Shown: positions 6,385-14,173, counted from the first letter of the stretch. The stretch: 19,501 nucleotides of DNA from Bacillota bacterium (GCA_023398615.1 JAEWSD010000067.1:1-19501); one strand, 5' to 3'. Translations and numbers: made by a program. The notes: generated from the sequence alone by a model not told the origin.

Positions 6385-7680
6385 GTGGCAAACAGGACAG
6401 ATGAGAGAAAACAGTTAAGATGTTCCTTTTGTAACAAAAACCAGGATCAGGTAAGAAAACTGATAGCAGGACCCGGCAATGTTTATATATGTGACGAATG
6501 TATAGCGATATGTTCGGAGATTGTTGAGGAAGAATTTGATACGTCGATACCGGACACAGATATTAATTTATTAAAGCCTGCCGAGATAAAGAGCTTTTTG
6601 GATCAATATGTCATTGGGCAGGAAGAGGCTAAAAAGGTTTTATCGGTATCCGTTTACAACCATTATAAAAGAGTGCTTGCGGAAAGGGATCTGGATGTTG
6701 AATTACAAAAGAGCAACATATTGATGGTTGGCCCTACCGGTTCCGGTAAGACATTCCTTGCCCAGACGTTAGCCAAACTTTTAAACGTGCCGTTTGCAAT
6801 AGCGGACGCTACGGCATTGACCGAAGCCGGATATGTCGGAGAAGATGTTGAGAACATTTTACTCAAATTGATCCAGGCGGCGGATTTTGATATAGAAAGA
6901 GCGGAATATGGAATTATCTATATTGATGAGATAGATAAAATTACCAGAAAGTCGGAGAATACCTCAATAACCAGAGATGTATCCGGTGAAGGGGTACAGC
7001 AGGCATTATTAAAGATACTCGAAGGCACCACCGCATCTGTTCCGCCTCAGGGAGGCAGGAAACACCCGCATCAGGAGTTTATTCAGATTGATACTACGAA
7101 TATACTGTTCATATGCGGAGGAGCATTTGACGGTTTGGAAAAGATTATCGAGTCGCGGACCGGTCAGAAGTCCATAGGCTTTAATGCTGAAATTGCCGGC
7201 CGTAATAAGGAAAACATAGGAGAATTATTAAGGCAGGCGATGCCGCAGGATTTTGTGAAATTTGGCTTAATACCGGAGTTTGTCGGACGCGTTCCTGTAT
7301 GTGTTGCTTTGGATCTGCTGGATGAGGAAGCCTTAGTACGTATACTTACCGAGCCGAAGAATGCGATTGTCAAACAGTACAAGAAATTGTTTGAATTGGA
7401 CGGAGTAGAACTGGACTTTGAGGAGGAAGCGATCAGGGCCATAGCAAAACGTTCCCTGGAAAGAAAGACCGGGGCAAGAGGTCTAAGAGCAATTATGGAA
7501 TCTGTTATGATGGATTCCATGTATAAAGTCCCTTCCGATACGAAGATCCTTAAATGTATTATTACGAAAGAGGCGGCAGAAGGCAATACCCAGCCTACGT
7601 TAATCAGTTCGGATAATAATGAACCAAGAAAGTCGATAACGAAACGTACATCGAAAAAAAATAGTAACGAAATTGCTTAA
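6385..7680 (+). CDS. clpX: ATP-dependent Clp protease ATP-binding subunit ClpX
   Basis: A 431-residue AAA+ unfoldase that recognises tagged substrates and feeds them to ClpP. Seen in order: a four-cysteine zinc-binding domain (C13, C16, C36, C39); Walker A GPTGSGKT (116-123); the pore-loop GYVGED (149-154); Walker B with IYIDEID (178-184); the RKH loop (225-227); the ClpP-docking loop IGF (264-266); and the sensor-2 GARGLR (363-368). The C-terminus is a Lys/Arg/Ser/Asn-rich tail. It begins with GTG, set by GAGGTGAT (6371-6378) 6 nt upstream. A 24-codon ORF starting at 6311 ends with a TAG that shares one base with this GTG. It follows clpP directly, so the two ClpXP subunits are very likely cotranscribed. 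Confidence 0.97.
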   Translation: MANRTDERKQLRCSFCNKNQDQVRKLIAGPGNVYICDECIAICSEIVEEEFDTSIPDTDINLLKPAEIKSFLDQYVIGQEEAKKVLSVSVYNHYKRVLAERDLDVELQKSNILMVGPTGSGKTFLAQTLAKLLNVPFAIADATALTEAGYVGEDVENILLKLIQAADFDIERAEYGIIYIDEIDKITRKSENTSITRDVSGEGVQQALLKILEGTTASVPPQGGRKHPHQEFIQIDTTNILFICGGAFDGLEKIIESRTGQKSIGFNAEIAGRNKENIGELLRQAMPQDFVKFGLIPEFVGRVPVCVALDLLDEEALVRILTEPKNAIVKQYKKLFELDGVELDFEEEAIRAIAKRSLERKTGARGLRAIMESVMMDSMYKVPSDTKILKCIITKEAAEGNTQPTLISSDNNEPRKSITKRTSKKNSNEIA

Positions 7681-7694
7681 GTATTTTATAGACA

Positions 7695-7794
7695 AGGGGC
7701 TGTCATAAAATTCCTTTATTGTTCCATTATGACTTCAATATTGCTCACCGTGAAGTTGATAGGAGGTAAATGAAAAGGTATTTTGGCAGTCCCT
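7695..7794 (+). repeat. ~100-nt imperfect palindrome between clpX and lon
   Basis: AGGGGCTGTCA (7695-7705) pairs along its whole length, with two G-U pairs, with TGGCAGTCCCT (7784-7794). Pairing continues inward through AAAATTCCTTT (7707-7717) and AAAAGGTATTT (7773-7783), with mismatches, and an inner stem ACTTCA (7732-7737)/TGAAGT (7751-7756) closes the loop. There is no T-run after it, so it is not a simple terminator. Two readings: a leader or attenuator structure controlling lon, or a decayed palindromic mobile repeat (MITE-like). A genome search for other copies would decide. Confidence 0.5.
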
Positions 7795-7868
7795 GTTCAG
7801 TACGCCTGACTACTGTTCGATGCTGTATCATAAGCTTGCTTATGCCATGCAGGAAAGGAGAAAGATGA
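7770..7868 (+). CDS. Candidate 32-aa leader ORF overlapping lon start
   Basis: An ATG at 7770, 3 nt after a perfect AGGAGG (7761-7766), opens 32 codons that end in TGA at 7866-7868, overlapping the lon ATG (7865-7867) as ATGA. The peptide is Arg/Cys-rich, begins MKRYFGSPCSVRL, and resembles no family I know. The ATGA overlap is the usual geometry of translational coupling. The ribosome site and start lie inside the 3' half of the large hairpin, so access could be gated by RNA folding. Against it: the spacing is short, and the ORF may be chance. Confidence 0.3.
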   Translation: MKRYFGSPCSVRLTTVRCCIISLLMPCRKGER

Positions 7869-10183
7869 GTGAAAATAATAGGAGAGTCCCGGTCGTAGCA
7901 TTAAGAGGGATGGCAGTTCTCCCGGGCATGTTAATTCATTTTGATGTGAACCGAACGATATCTATAGAAGCAATCGAAAGTGCCATGGAAAATGATCAGC
8001 TAGTTCTTTTAATGACGCAACGGGATTCCGAGGTTGAAAACCCCGGTCAAAATGATCTGTATAAAATAGGAATTATAGCGCAGATAAAGCAGTTGATTAA
8101 ACTGCCCGGCAATGTATTAAGGGTCCTGGTAGAGGGAACGGAACGTGCCAAGTTGGATACGATAGTGGAAGAGGAACCGTTCCTGGTGGGTGAAATCGAC
8201 GTTTTAAAGGATCAAAGTGAGGATGAGCTGACTGTAATTGAAAAGGTAGCCATGCTCAGAGGCTTAAGAGATATCCTGGAGGTGTACTCCATTGAGAATT
8301 CTAAAATTGGAAAAGAAGTTATAAAGCAGCTGCTTAAACTGGAAGACCTGCATCAGCTGATCGACCAGATAGCTGTGAATATCCCGCTTACCGTTGAGGA
8401 AAAGCAAAGCATAATCGAAGCAGTTGATATGACGACACGATATCAGAAAATAGCAGTCATTCTTTCCGAAGAGATCGAAATTCTGCGGATTAAGAAGGAC
8501 TTACAGAATAAAGTTAAGGAAAAAGTGGATAAGAACCAAAGGGATTACCTGTTAAGGGAACAGCTTAAGGTTATCCGTGAGGAGCTTGGGGAAACCAACA
8601 CGGTAACGGATGCGGAAAATTTTACCGCTGCGGTTGACAGCCTGATTGCCGGCAATGAAGTAAAAGAAAAGATTCTTAAAGAAATCGAACGCTTTAAGAA
8701 TATTGCAGGAAGTTCTTCCGAGAGTGCGGTGGCCAGAGGCTATATCGAAACCTTGCTTGCACTGCCCTGGGATAAGGCCGGTGAGGATAAAAAGGATATT
8801 AAAAATGCGGAGAAAATATTAAACGAGGACCATTACGGTCTTGAGAAGGTTAAGGAAAGAATTCTTGAATTCCTGGCAGTCCGCACACTGACGAACAAGG
8901 GAGACAGTCCGATTTTATGTCTGGTCGGACCACCCGGGACCGGCAAAACCTCAGTAGCACGTTCCGTTGCAAGAGCCTTGAACAAGGAGTACATCAGAAT
9001 CAGCTTGGGCGGCGTGAGGGATGAAGCGGAGATTCGGGGGCACAGACGTACCTATGTCGGAGCCCTTCCTGGAAGAATAGCGTCCGGGCTTAGGAACGCA
9101 GGTGTGAAGAACCCCTTAATGCTGTTGGATGAGATTGATAAGGTCAGCAGTGACTATAAAGGGGATACCGCTTCCGCTTTACTGGAGGTATTGGACTCCG
9201 AACAGAATAGCCGGTTCATTGACCACTATATCGAGATTCCCATCGATCTGTCCGAAGTACTGTTTATCGCGACTGCAAACTCCGTTCAGAATATTCCCAG
9301 GCCGCTGCTTGACCGTATGGAGCTCATAGAGGTTTCCAGTTATACGGAAAATGAAAAGATGCATATTGCAAAGGAGCATCTCATAGCAAAGCAGATGAAA
9401 AAAAACGGTTTAAGGAGCAGACAGCTGACTATTTCGGATAAAGCCCTGAAACGGATGATATTAGGATATACGAAGGAAGCCGGAGTCCGTAACCTTGAGA
9501 GAAAGATCGGAGGTATCTGCAGAAGGGCCGCGAAAGAACTTATCAGTGAGGGAAAGGAACAAGTCAGGATAAATGACAAAAATCTTGAGAAATATTTAGG
9601 AAAAGAGAAATATACTTATCAGAAGGCTAATGAAAAGAATGAGATCGGTATCGTAAGAGGTCTGGCCTGGACCAGTGTAGGAGGGGATACCCTGCAGATC
9701 GAGGTGAATGTTATGCCAGGGAAAGGCATCTTTGAATTGACAGGGCAGCTTGGCGATGTAATGAAGGAATCGGCGAAAGCAGGTATCAGCTATATCAGGT
9801 CGGTCAGCAATCAATACCGGATCGAGGAGAATTACTTCGAAAAGCATGATATCCATATCCATATTCCGGAAGGCGCAGTGCCCAAGGACGGCCCTTCGGC
9901 CGGTATCACTATGGCTACCGCCATTCTTTCCGCAATCATCGGAAAAGAGGTCCGTGCGGATATTGCCATGACCGGAGAAATTACCTTAAGAGGCAGGGTA
10001 TTGCCGATCGGCGGGTTAAAGGAAAAGATCCTTGCGGCAAAGACAGCCAAAATCAAAACGGTACTAGTTCCGAAACAAAATAAAAATGATATCGATGAAA
10101 TATCCGATGAAATATTAGAGGGAATCAGGATACAATATGTTGAATCAATGGAAGAGGTAATAGCCGATGCCTTGGTTCAATAG
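7865..10183 (+). CDS. lon: ATP-dependent protease LonA
   Basis: A 772-residue soluble protease that degrades misfolded and short-lived regulatory proteins. In order: N-terminal LON substrate-binding domain (VPVVALRGMAVLPG, 8-21); a helical linker, about 190-300; AAA+ module with Walker A GPPGTGKT (355-362) and Walker B LDEIDK (421-426); and C-terminal protease domain with the Ser-Lys dyad S678 in DGPSAG and K721 in GGLKEKILAA. Length is usual for LonA. The start at 7865 gives a normal N-terminus and has AAAGGAG (7854-7860) 4 nt before the ATG; an in-frame upstream ATG at 7820 would add 15 atypical residues. It lies 184 nt after clpX, separated by the large hairpin and a small ORF, and 38 nt before engB. 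No CtsR or CIRCE operator is visible upstream. Confidence 0.97.
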   Translation: MSENNRRVPVVALRGMAVLPGMLIHFDVNRTISIEAIESAMENDQLVLLMTQRDSEVENPGQNDLYKIGIIAQIKQLIKLPGNVLRVLVEGTERAKLDTIVEEEPFLVGEIDVLKDQSEDELTVIEKVAMLRGLRDILEVYSIENSKIGKEVIKQLLKLEDLHQLIDQIAVNIPLTVEEKQSIIEAVDMTTRYQKIAVILSEEIEILRIKKDLQNKVKEKVDKNQRDYLLREQLKVIREELGETNTVTDAENFTAAVDSLIAGNEVKEKILKEIERFKNIAGSSSESAVARGYIETLLALPWDKAGEDKKDIKNAEKILNEDHYGLEKVKERILEFLAVRTLTNKGDSPILCLVGPPGTGKTSVARSVARALNKEYIRISLGGVRDEAEIRGHRRTYVGALPGRIASGLRNAGVKNPLMLLDEIDKVSSDYKGDTASALLEVLDSEQNSRFIDHYIEIPIDLSEVLFIATANSVQNIPRPLLDRMELIEVSSYTENEKMHIAKEHLIAKQMKKNGLRSRQLTISDKALKRMILGYTKEAGVRNLERKIGGICRRAAKELISEGKEQVRINDKNLEKYLGKEKYTYQKANEKNEIGIVRGLAWTSVGGDTLQIEVNVMPGKGIFELTGQLGDVMKESAKAGISYIRSVSNQYRIEENYFEKHDIHIHIPEGAVPKDGPSAGITMATAILSAIIGKEVRADIAMTGEITLRGRVLPIGGLKEKILAAKTAKIKTVLVPKQNKNDIDEISDEILEGIRIQYVESMEEVIADALVQ

Positions 10184-10191
10184 CAACACCG

Positions 10192-10206
10192 GCGTGCGGG
10201 GCACGC
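10192..10206 (+). other. G+C-rich hairpin between lon and engB
   Basis: GCGTGC (10192-10197) and GCACGC (10201-10206) form a perfect 6-bp stem with a GGG loop, unusually G+C-rich for this DNA. It sits just ahead of the engB ribosome site (GGGAG, 10211-10215) with no T-run, so it is not a terminator. It could tune engB translation or mark the end of an RNA processing product. Confidence 0.45.
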
Positions 10207-10221
10207 GGATGGGAGACGGTT

Positions 10222-10821
10222 ATGATTATTAAGAGCGTTAATTTGGAAACGGTCTGCGGCGTGACCAGTGTTTTGCCAAAGAACGACAGGATAGAAATTG
10301 CCTTTGCAGGCAAATCCAACGTGGGGAAATCCAGCCTGATTAATGCGCTTATAAACCGCAAAGCTTATGCCAGAACCTCTTCTCAGCCCGGCAAAACGCA
10401 GACGATTAACTTTTATAATATCAATGAGGCTTTGTACTTTGTCGATCTTCCCGGTTACGGTTATGCTAAGGTTTCGGAAGCAGTCAAGGAAAAGTGGGGT
10501 AAATTGATAGAAAGGTATCTGAAAAATTCAAAACAGCTGAAGCTTGTCTTTCTATTGATTGATATCCGCCACGATCCTTCCGCCAATGACCGGAACATGT
10601 ATGAGTGGGTCACATATAACGGATTTGAACCGGTTATTATAGCGACAAAATTAGACAAAATCAACCGTAGTCAGAAGGACAAACAGATAAAGCTTATCCG
10701 CGACGGCCTCAAGGCAAAACCCGAAACCAGAATCATCCCGTTTTCTTCGGTCAGTAAGCAGGGAAGAGATGAGATATGGGAGTGCATAGAGGAGTATCTG
10801 GTGCCGGATGATACGGAGTAA
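10222..10821 (+). CDS. engB: Ribosome biogenesis GTP-binding protein EngB/YsxC
   Basis: A 199-residue TRAFAC-class GTPase of the EngB/YihA/YsxC family, needed for late assembly of the 50S subunit. The GTPase motifs are all seen: G1 GKSNVGKS (30-37), a T-rich G2 region around 52-62 (TSSQPGKTQTI), G3 DLPGYGYAK (75-83), G4 TKLDK (142-146) and G5 SSVSKQG (175-181). The size is that of a lone G domain, as usual. GGGAG lies 6 nt before the ATG. It is the last gene of the tig-clpP-clpX-lon-engB block, 38 nt after lon, an order common in Firmicutes. The following 156 bp hold no gene that I can support. Confidence 0.96.
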   Translation: MIIKSVNLETVCGVTSVLPKNDRIEIAFAGKSNVGKSSLINALINRKAYARTSSQPGKTQTINFYNINEALYFVDLPGYGYAKVSEAVKEKWGKLIERYLKNSKQLKLVFLLIDIRHDPSANDRNMYEWVTYNGFEPVIIATKLDKINRSQKDKQIKLIRDGLKAKPETRIIPFSSVSKQGRDEIWECIEEYLVPDDTE

Positions 10822-10977
10822 GTCTGACCTGGCTGCAAAACACAATAAATCTTCATATATTCTCCATAAAGATGCTTTATCATAAGGACTAGTACAAAGC
10901 AAGGTTTATAGGTTGCAGAGTATTAACTATTAATAATAAAAGCCGGAAGAATATAAGAAGGAAGGTCTGATAGTACA

Positions 10978-11277
10978 ATGAGTTTTCATTTGAGGTCAAA
11001 CAGAAACGATAGAAAAAATGATTCGGGCGGACATAGTCCGATGCATCATATACTTCATATGGTGATATGCTGCGGGCTGCCTGTTGTTATCATTATGCTT
11101 CTGCCGTTCATAGCAGGTTTCAGCCCTGCAATTGCTGCCCTGCTGGGGGTTATCGCACCGTTTATATGTCCGGTTATGATGGGGCTCATGTTTTTTATGA
11201 TGTTTTCCGGGAAAAAATCCGGCTGCTGTGAGAAAACGGATAATGAAGAGGAGAATCTTCAACTGCCGGAGAAATAA
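10978..11277 (+). CDS. Small two-helix membrane protein, Cys/His/Met-rich
   Basis: I do not recognise this 99-residue protein with certainty. It has a polar N-terminus with a His/Met cluster (H19, M22, H23, H24, H27, M28), a first membrane helix about 27-47 that starts with a CC pair (C31, C32), a second helix about 50-76 with C64 and several Met residues, then a basic stretch with a second CC pair (C83, C84) and an acidic tail. Short metal-associated membrane proteins such as the DUF2933 group look similar, so copper or other metal binding is a guess from composition. GGAAGG about 12 nt before the ATG is a weak ribosome site; M22 (11041) is an alternative start. TTGCAG at 10913 with an A/T-rich -10 region may be its promoter. 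It converges on the DUF4364 gene. Confidence 0.7.
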   Translation: MSFHLRSNRNDRKNDSGGHSPMHHILHMVICCGLPVVIIMLLPFIAGFSPAIAALLGVIAPFICPVMMGLMFFMMFSGKKSGCCEKTDNEEENLQLPEK

Positions 11278-11291
11278 TGGAGAAAATTTTA

Positions 11292-11340
11292 GAGGCTGCT
11301 GCAAAAGCTCATAATAATTTATGAGTCTTGCAACAGCCTC
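11292..11340. terminator. Bidirectional terminator-like hairpin between convergent genes
   Basis: GAGGCTG (11292-11298) pairs with CAGCCTC (11334-11340), TGCAA (11300-11304) with TTGCA (11329-11333), and CTCATAA (11309-11315) with TTATGAG (11319-11325), making a stem of about 20 bp. It lies in the 76-bp gap between the convergent small membrane protein and DUF4364 genes. T-richness is modest on both sides (CTCTTTCTT after it on plus; AAAATTTT before it, read on minus). The position argues for termination in both directions. Confidence 0.65.
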
Positions 11341-11353
11341 TTGCAACTCTTTC

Positions 11354-11878
11354 TTATTCACCATTCAGCAGATTGTTCAGTATATATGCATATATTTTCT
11401 GACTTTGGGAACGCCAGTTGTTACAAATTTTTTCGGCATCCTCTTCGGCCGGAACGGCGATATTCAGGTCAATAATTGGTTCACCCCGTTCAAGTACTCT
11501 AAGATGGGCCATATATTCCCCTCTCTTTGCTTCGTAATATTCGGAGAGTGTAGAAACTTCATCACGAAGTGAATATTCGTTCTTCTTAAGATATTCCAGG
11601 ATATCTTCCCGGATGGCGGGTGAAATCATGTTATCAAAAAAAGACAGCGTTTCTCCGCCGGATCTTGTAATCTGATAAAGCGAACTGTGACCAACGGTTT
11701 CCATGCCTATCAATTCCGCTTCGATAAGTTCCGATATGGATTGCTGGACATTGAAATAATTCGTATAATCCTTCTCCAGGATAAAGTTAGATATCTGGGC
11801 ATTCGTTAACGGGAAATCCACCTTGTCCAGAATGAAGAGGATGATTAGTTTGTATAAGGTTAAAGCATCTGATTCCAT
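11354..11878 (-). CDS. DUF4364 family winged-helix protein
   Basis: A 174-residue protein of the DUF4364 family found in Clostridia. The N-terminal half, about 5-75, has the helical pattern of a winged-helix DNA-binding domain (LTLYKLIILFILDKVDFPLTNAQISNFIL region, recognition helix near 45-58); the C-terminal half has an LRDEV-x11-EAKRGEY-like helix and a beta-rich end. A transcription regulator role is inferred and no target is known. The start at 11878 has AAAAGGAG 7 nt upstream and matches the family N-terminus; an in-frame ATG at 11902 would overlap the preceding gene. The ribosome site overlaps the stop of the radical SAM gene, 13 nt away, so the two are very probably cotranscribed. Confidence 0.88.
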   Translation of the reverse strand: MESDALTLYKLIILFILDKVDFPLTNAQISNFILEKDYTNYFNVQQSISELIEAELIGMETVGHSSLYQITRSGGETLSFFDNMISPAIREDILEYLKKNEYSLRDEVSTLSEYYEAKRGEYMAHLRVLERGEPIIDLNIAVPAEEDAEKICNNWRSQSQKIYAYILNNLLNGE

Positions 11879-11891
11879 AGGACATCTCCTT

Positions 11892-12836
11892 TTAAGTTGC
11901 ATATTTTCCCTGCCAGGTATCCCGGCTCTTTAACTCCCGGTTGATCCGGTTTAATACGTTCTTCTTATCGGTGCTCCATAAAGGGGCAATCAGCAGCTTT
12001 CTGGGACCGTCACCGGTAATTCTGTGAATCACGATATTCTGCGGGATGATCTCAAGGCAGGATATAAGAATATCCGTATATTCCTCCAGTGTCAGCACAT
12101 GGAACGGATATGATGCCAGGTCGGTATCTCTTAATATATGCAGCAACTGCAGCTTAATACCCTGGATGGACATGGAAGAAACACAGGAAACGGTTTTAAA
12201 GATATCGGATACATTTTCTCCGGGCAAACCGATGATTACATGCACAATAACAGCCAGCTTCCGCCGGTTTAATTCCGCTACAGCATCATCAAAACAGGAA
12301 AATGAATATCCTCTTCTTATAAAGGCGGCGGTAGTTTCGTGGATGGTCTGAAGTCCCAGCTCAATCCATACCGGTTTCTTATTATTTAACTCCTGCAATA
12401 AATCTAAAATATCTATTCCGAGACAATCCGGTCTGGTAGCTATGGATAAAGCCACTACATCCGGATTGGAAACAGCTTCGGTAAAAATTCCCCGAAGATA
12501 TGCCGCATCACCGTAGGTGTTGGTATATGCCTGGAAGTAGGCGATATATTGACCGGTTGTTATGGGGGTATCAGAATTGGCCGGCATTTTATAGCCTACC
12601 CGCTGTTTTGCTTCCTCAATCTGTTCCGTTATGGTTAAGCGTGCGGAAGGTGTAAAATCACCGGAGCCTCCCGAGCTGCAGAAAATACAGCCTTGGGTTC
12701 CCAGGGTGCCGTCCCGGTTCGGACAGGTCATCCCGCCGTTTAATGACAGTTTGTATATCTTTCTGCCAAACTGTTCCTTCAGATAGTAATCCAGGGAGTA
12801 GAAACGCTTATCTCCCCACAGCTTCTTATTATTCAC
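11892..12836 (-). CDS. TIGR01212-type radical SAM protein (YhcC-like)
   Basis: A 314-residue protein of the TIGR01212/YhcC radical SAM family. The cluster cysteines C38, C50 and C53 in TCPNRDGTLGTQGCIFC follow the family spacing (C-x11-C-x2-C) rather than the usual CxxxCxxC. Also seen are YFQAYTNTYG (100-109), SIATRPDCLG (131-140), WIELGLQT (157-164), the IIGLPGE loop (201-207) and the C-terminal GDGPRKLLIAPLW (275-287). Members bind a 4Fe-4S cluster and S-adenosylmethionine; the substrate is not settled and I do not assign one. The start is a GTG at 12836 with GGAG 7 nt upstream. It lies 49 nt after malic enzyme and 13 nt before the DUF4364 gene on the same strand. Confidence 0.9.
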   Translation of the reverse strand: MNNKKLWGDKRFYSLDYYLKEQFGRKIYKLSLNGGMTCPNRDGTLGTQGCIFCSSGGSGDFTPSARLTITEQIEEAKQRVGYKMPANSDTPITTGQYIAYFQAYTNTYGDAAYLRGIFTEAVSNPDVVALSIATRPDCLGIDILDLLQELNNKKPVWIELGLQTIHETTAAFIRRGYSFSCFDDAVAELNRRKLAVIVHVIIGLPGENVSDIFKTVSCVSSMSIQGIKLQLLHILRDTDLASYPFHVLTLEEYTDILISCLEIIPQNIVIHRITGDGPRKLLIAPLWSTDKKNVLNRINRELKSRDTWQGKYAT

Positions 12837-12885
12837 ATTTTACTCCGTTACATCTCTTATTGACAAATACAACAGCTAATCCCTT

Positions 12886-14049
12886 TTAATTGTTGCCTTC
12901 CTTGATATGGGCTTTTACAGCATTGCTGACCGCTTCACATACACGGGGGTCAAAAGGCTGCGGCATGATGTTATTTTCATTCAGCTCCGCATCATCGACC
13001 AGGCCCGCAATTGCGAGAGCTGCCGCCAGCTTCATATCCTCTGTAATTTGTTTGGCACGTCCTTCCAGGGCTCCTCGAAAGATACCGGGGAAAGCCACCA
13101 CATTATTTACCTGGTTCGGGAAATCGGAACGTCCTGTTCCGACAACCTTAGCACCTGCGGCTTTTGCAAGGTCAGGCATAATCTCCGGTACAGGATTTGC
13201 CATCGCAAATAGGATGGAATCTTTATTCATGGAAGCTACCATTTCCTGCGAAACAATATTGGGAGCGGAAACTCCGATAAACAGATCGGCGCCCTTTAAA
13301 GCATCAGCCAGGGAACCGGTTTTTCCGGACATGTTGGTAACCTCCACCATCTGCTGCTGTATCCAGTTAAGGTTTGAAGAGGTTTTAGATAGGATTCCCG
13401 CTTTATCGCAAAGTGTAATATGAGGAAATCCGTAGTTTAAGAGAAGCTTTGCAATTGCAATTCCGGCTGAACCGGCGCCATTAACGACAACCTTACAGGT
13501 ATCCTTTGATTTACCGGTCACCTTTAAGGCATTAATGACACCGGCTAATACGACGATTGCGGTTCCATGCTGATCATCATGGAAAACGGGGATATCCAGC
13601 AGGTTTTTTAAACGTTCTTCTATCTCGAAACAACGCGGCGCGGAGATATCTTCGAGGTTAATGCCGCCGAATCCGGGTGCAATATGAATGATCGTCCGGA
13701 TAATCTCTTCCGTATCCTGCGTATCAAGACAGATCGGGAATGCATTTACCCCGCCGAACTCTTTAAACAGGACAGCTTTGCCTTCCATAACAGGCATTGC
13801 CGCGTAAGGTCCTATATTACCCAGGCCAAGGACTGCGCTTCCGTCGGATATGACGGCAACGGTGTTGGACTTGATTGTATATTTGTAAGCTGCCTTGGCA
13901 TTCCCGGCAATCACTTTACATGGCTCCGCAACTCCCGGGGTGTAGGCAAGTGCTAAATCTTCGCGTGATTTAACGGTACATTTTGCCGTTGTTTCAATTT
14001 TGCCTTTCCATTCCTCATGCAGGATCAAAGCTTTCTCATCATTTGTCAT
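12886..14049 (-). CDS. NAD(P)-dependent malic enzyme, short form
   Basis: A 387-residue short-form malic enzyme that oxidatively decarboxylates malate to pyruvate, giving NAD(P)H and CO2. Visible features: AYTPGVAEPC (35-44) with the catalytic Tyr36, the general-base Lys91 in MEGKAVLF, the metal-binding acidic residues E132-D133 in NLEDI and D158-D159 in FHDDQHGT, and a Rossmann GAGSAG (191-196) for the cofactor. Length suits the bacterial short class without a phosphotransacetylase-like domain. The cofactor (NAD or NADP) cannot be fixed by eye. The ATG at 14049 has AAAGGTGG 9 nt upstream and a TTGATT-N17-TATGAT promoter. It is probably first of a three-gene unit with the radical SAM and DUF4364 genes, and is divergent from rho. 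Confidence 0.95.
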   Translation of the reverse strand: MTNDEKALILHEEWKGKIETTAKCTVKSREDLALAYTPGVAEPCKVIAGNAKAAYKYTIKSNTVAVISDGSAVLGLGNIGPYAAMPVMEGKAVLFKEFGGVNAFPICLDTQDTEEIIRTIIHIAPGFGGINLEDISAPRCFEIEERLKNLLDIPVFHDDQHGTAIVVLAGVINALKVTGKSKDTCKVVVNGAGSAGIAIAKLLLNYGFPHITLCDKAGILSKTSSNLNWIQQQMVEVTNMSGKTGSLADALKGADLFIGVSAPNIVSQEMVASMNKDSILFAMANPVPEIMPDLAKAAGAKVVGTGRSDFPNQVNNVVAFPGIFRGALEGRAKQITEDMKLAAALAIAGLVDDAELNENNIMPQPFDPRVCEAVSNAVKAHIKEGNN

Positions 14050-14081
14050 TGTTTATACCACCTTTATTAAAAACTAAAGCT

Positions 14082-14110
14082 ATCATAACACTTAGCATAT
14101 TGTAAATCAA
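14082..14110 (-). promoter_or_regulatory. Promoter of the malic enzyme unit
   Basis: Read on the minus strand: TTGATT (14110-14105), a 17-nt spacer and TATGAT (14087-14082). Four of six -35 and five of six -10 positions match sigma-A consensus. The expected start near 14075 leaves a leader of about 25 nt that contains the AAAGGTGG ribosome site. Confidence 0.6.
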
Positions 14111-14173
14111 GTACAAGCTATTTGGGTATTTAGAGCTTTTTTAGTAAATTAGTAGTAAATATAGCCAATCTTT

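Noticed and set aside
7164..7586. Minus-strand ORF of 140 codons inside clpX
   Set aside because: A shadow of a highly conserved coding region with no supporting signals.
5678..7864. CtsR or CIRCE heat-shock operators upstream of clpP, clpX or lon
   Set aside because: I looked for GGTCAAA repeats and the TTAGCACTC/GAGTGCTAA dyad in the three spacers and found none.
12890..13423. Plus-strand ORFs inside the malic enzyme gene (also 12907-13212 and 13684-13956)
   Set aside because: Antisense shadows of a conserved enzyme, without ribosome sites.
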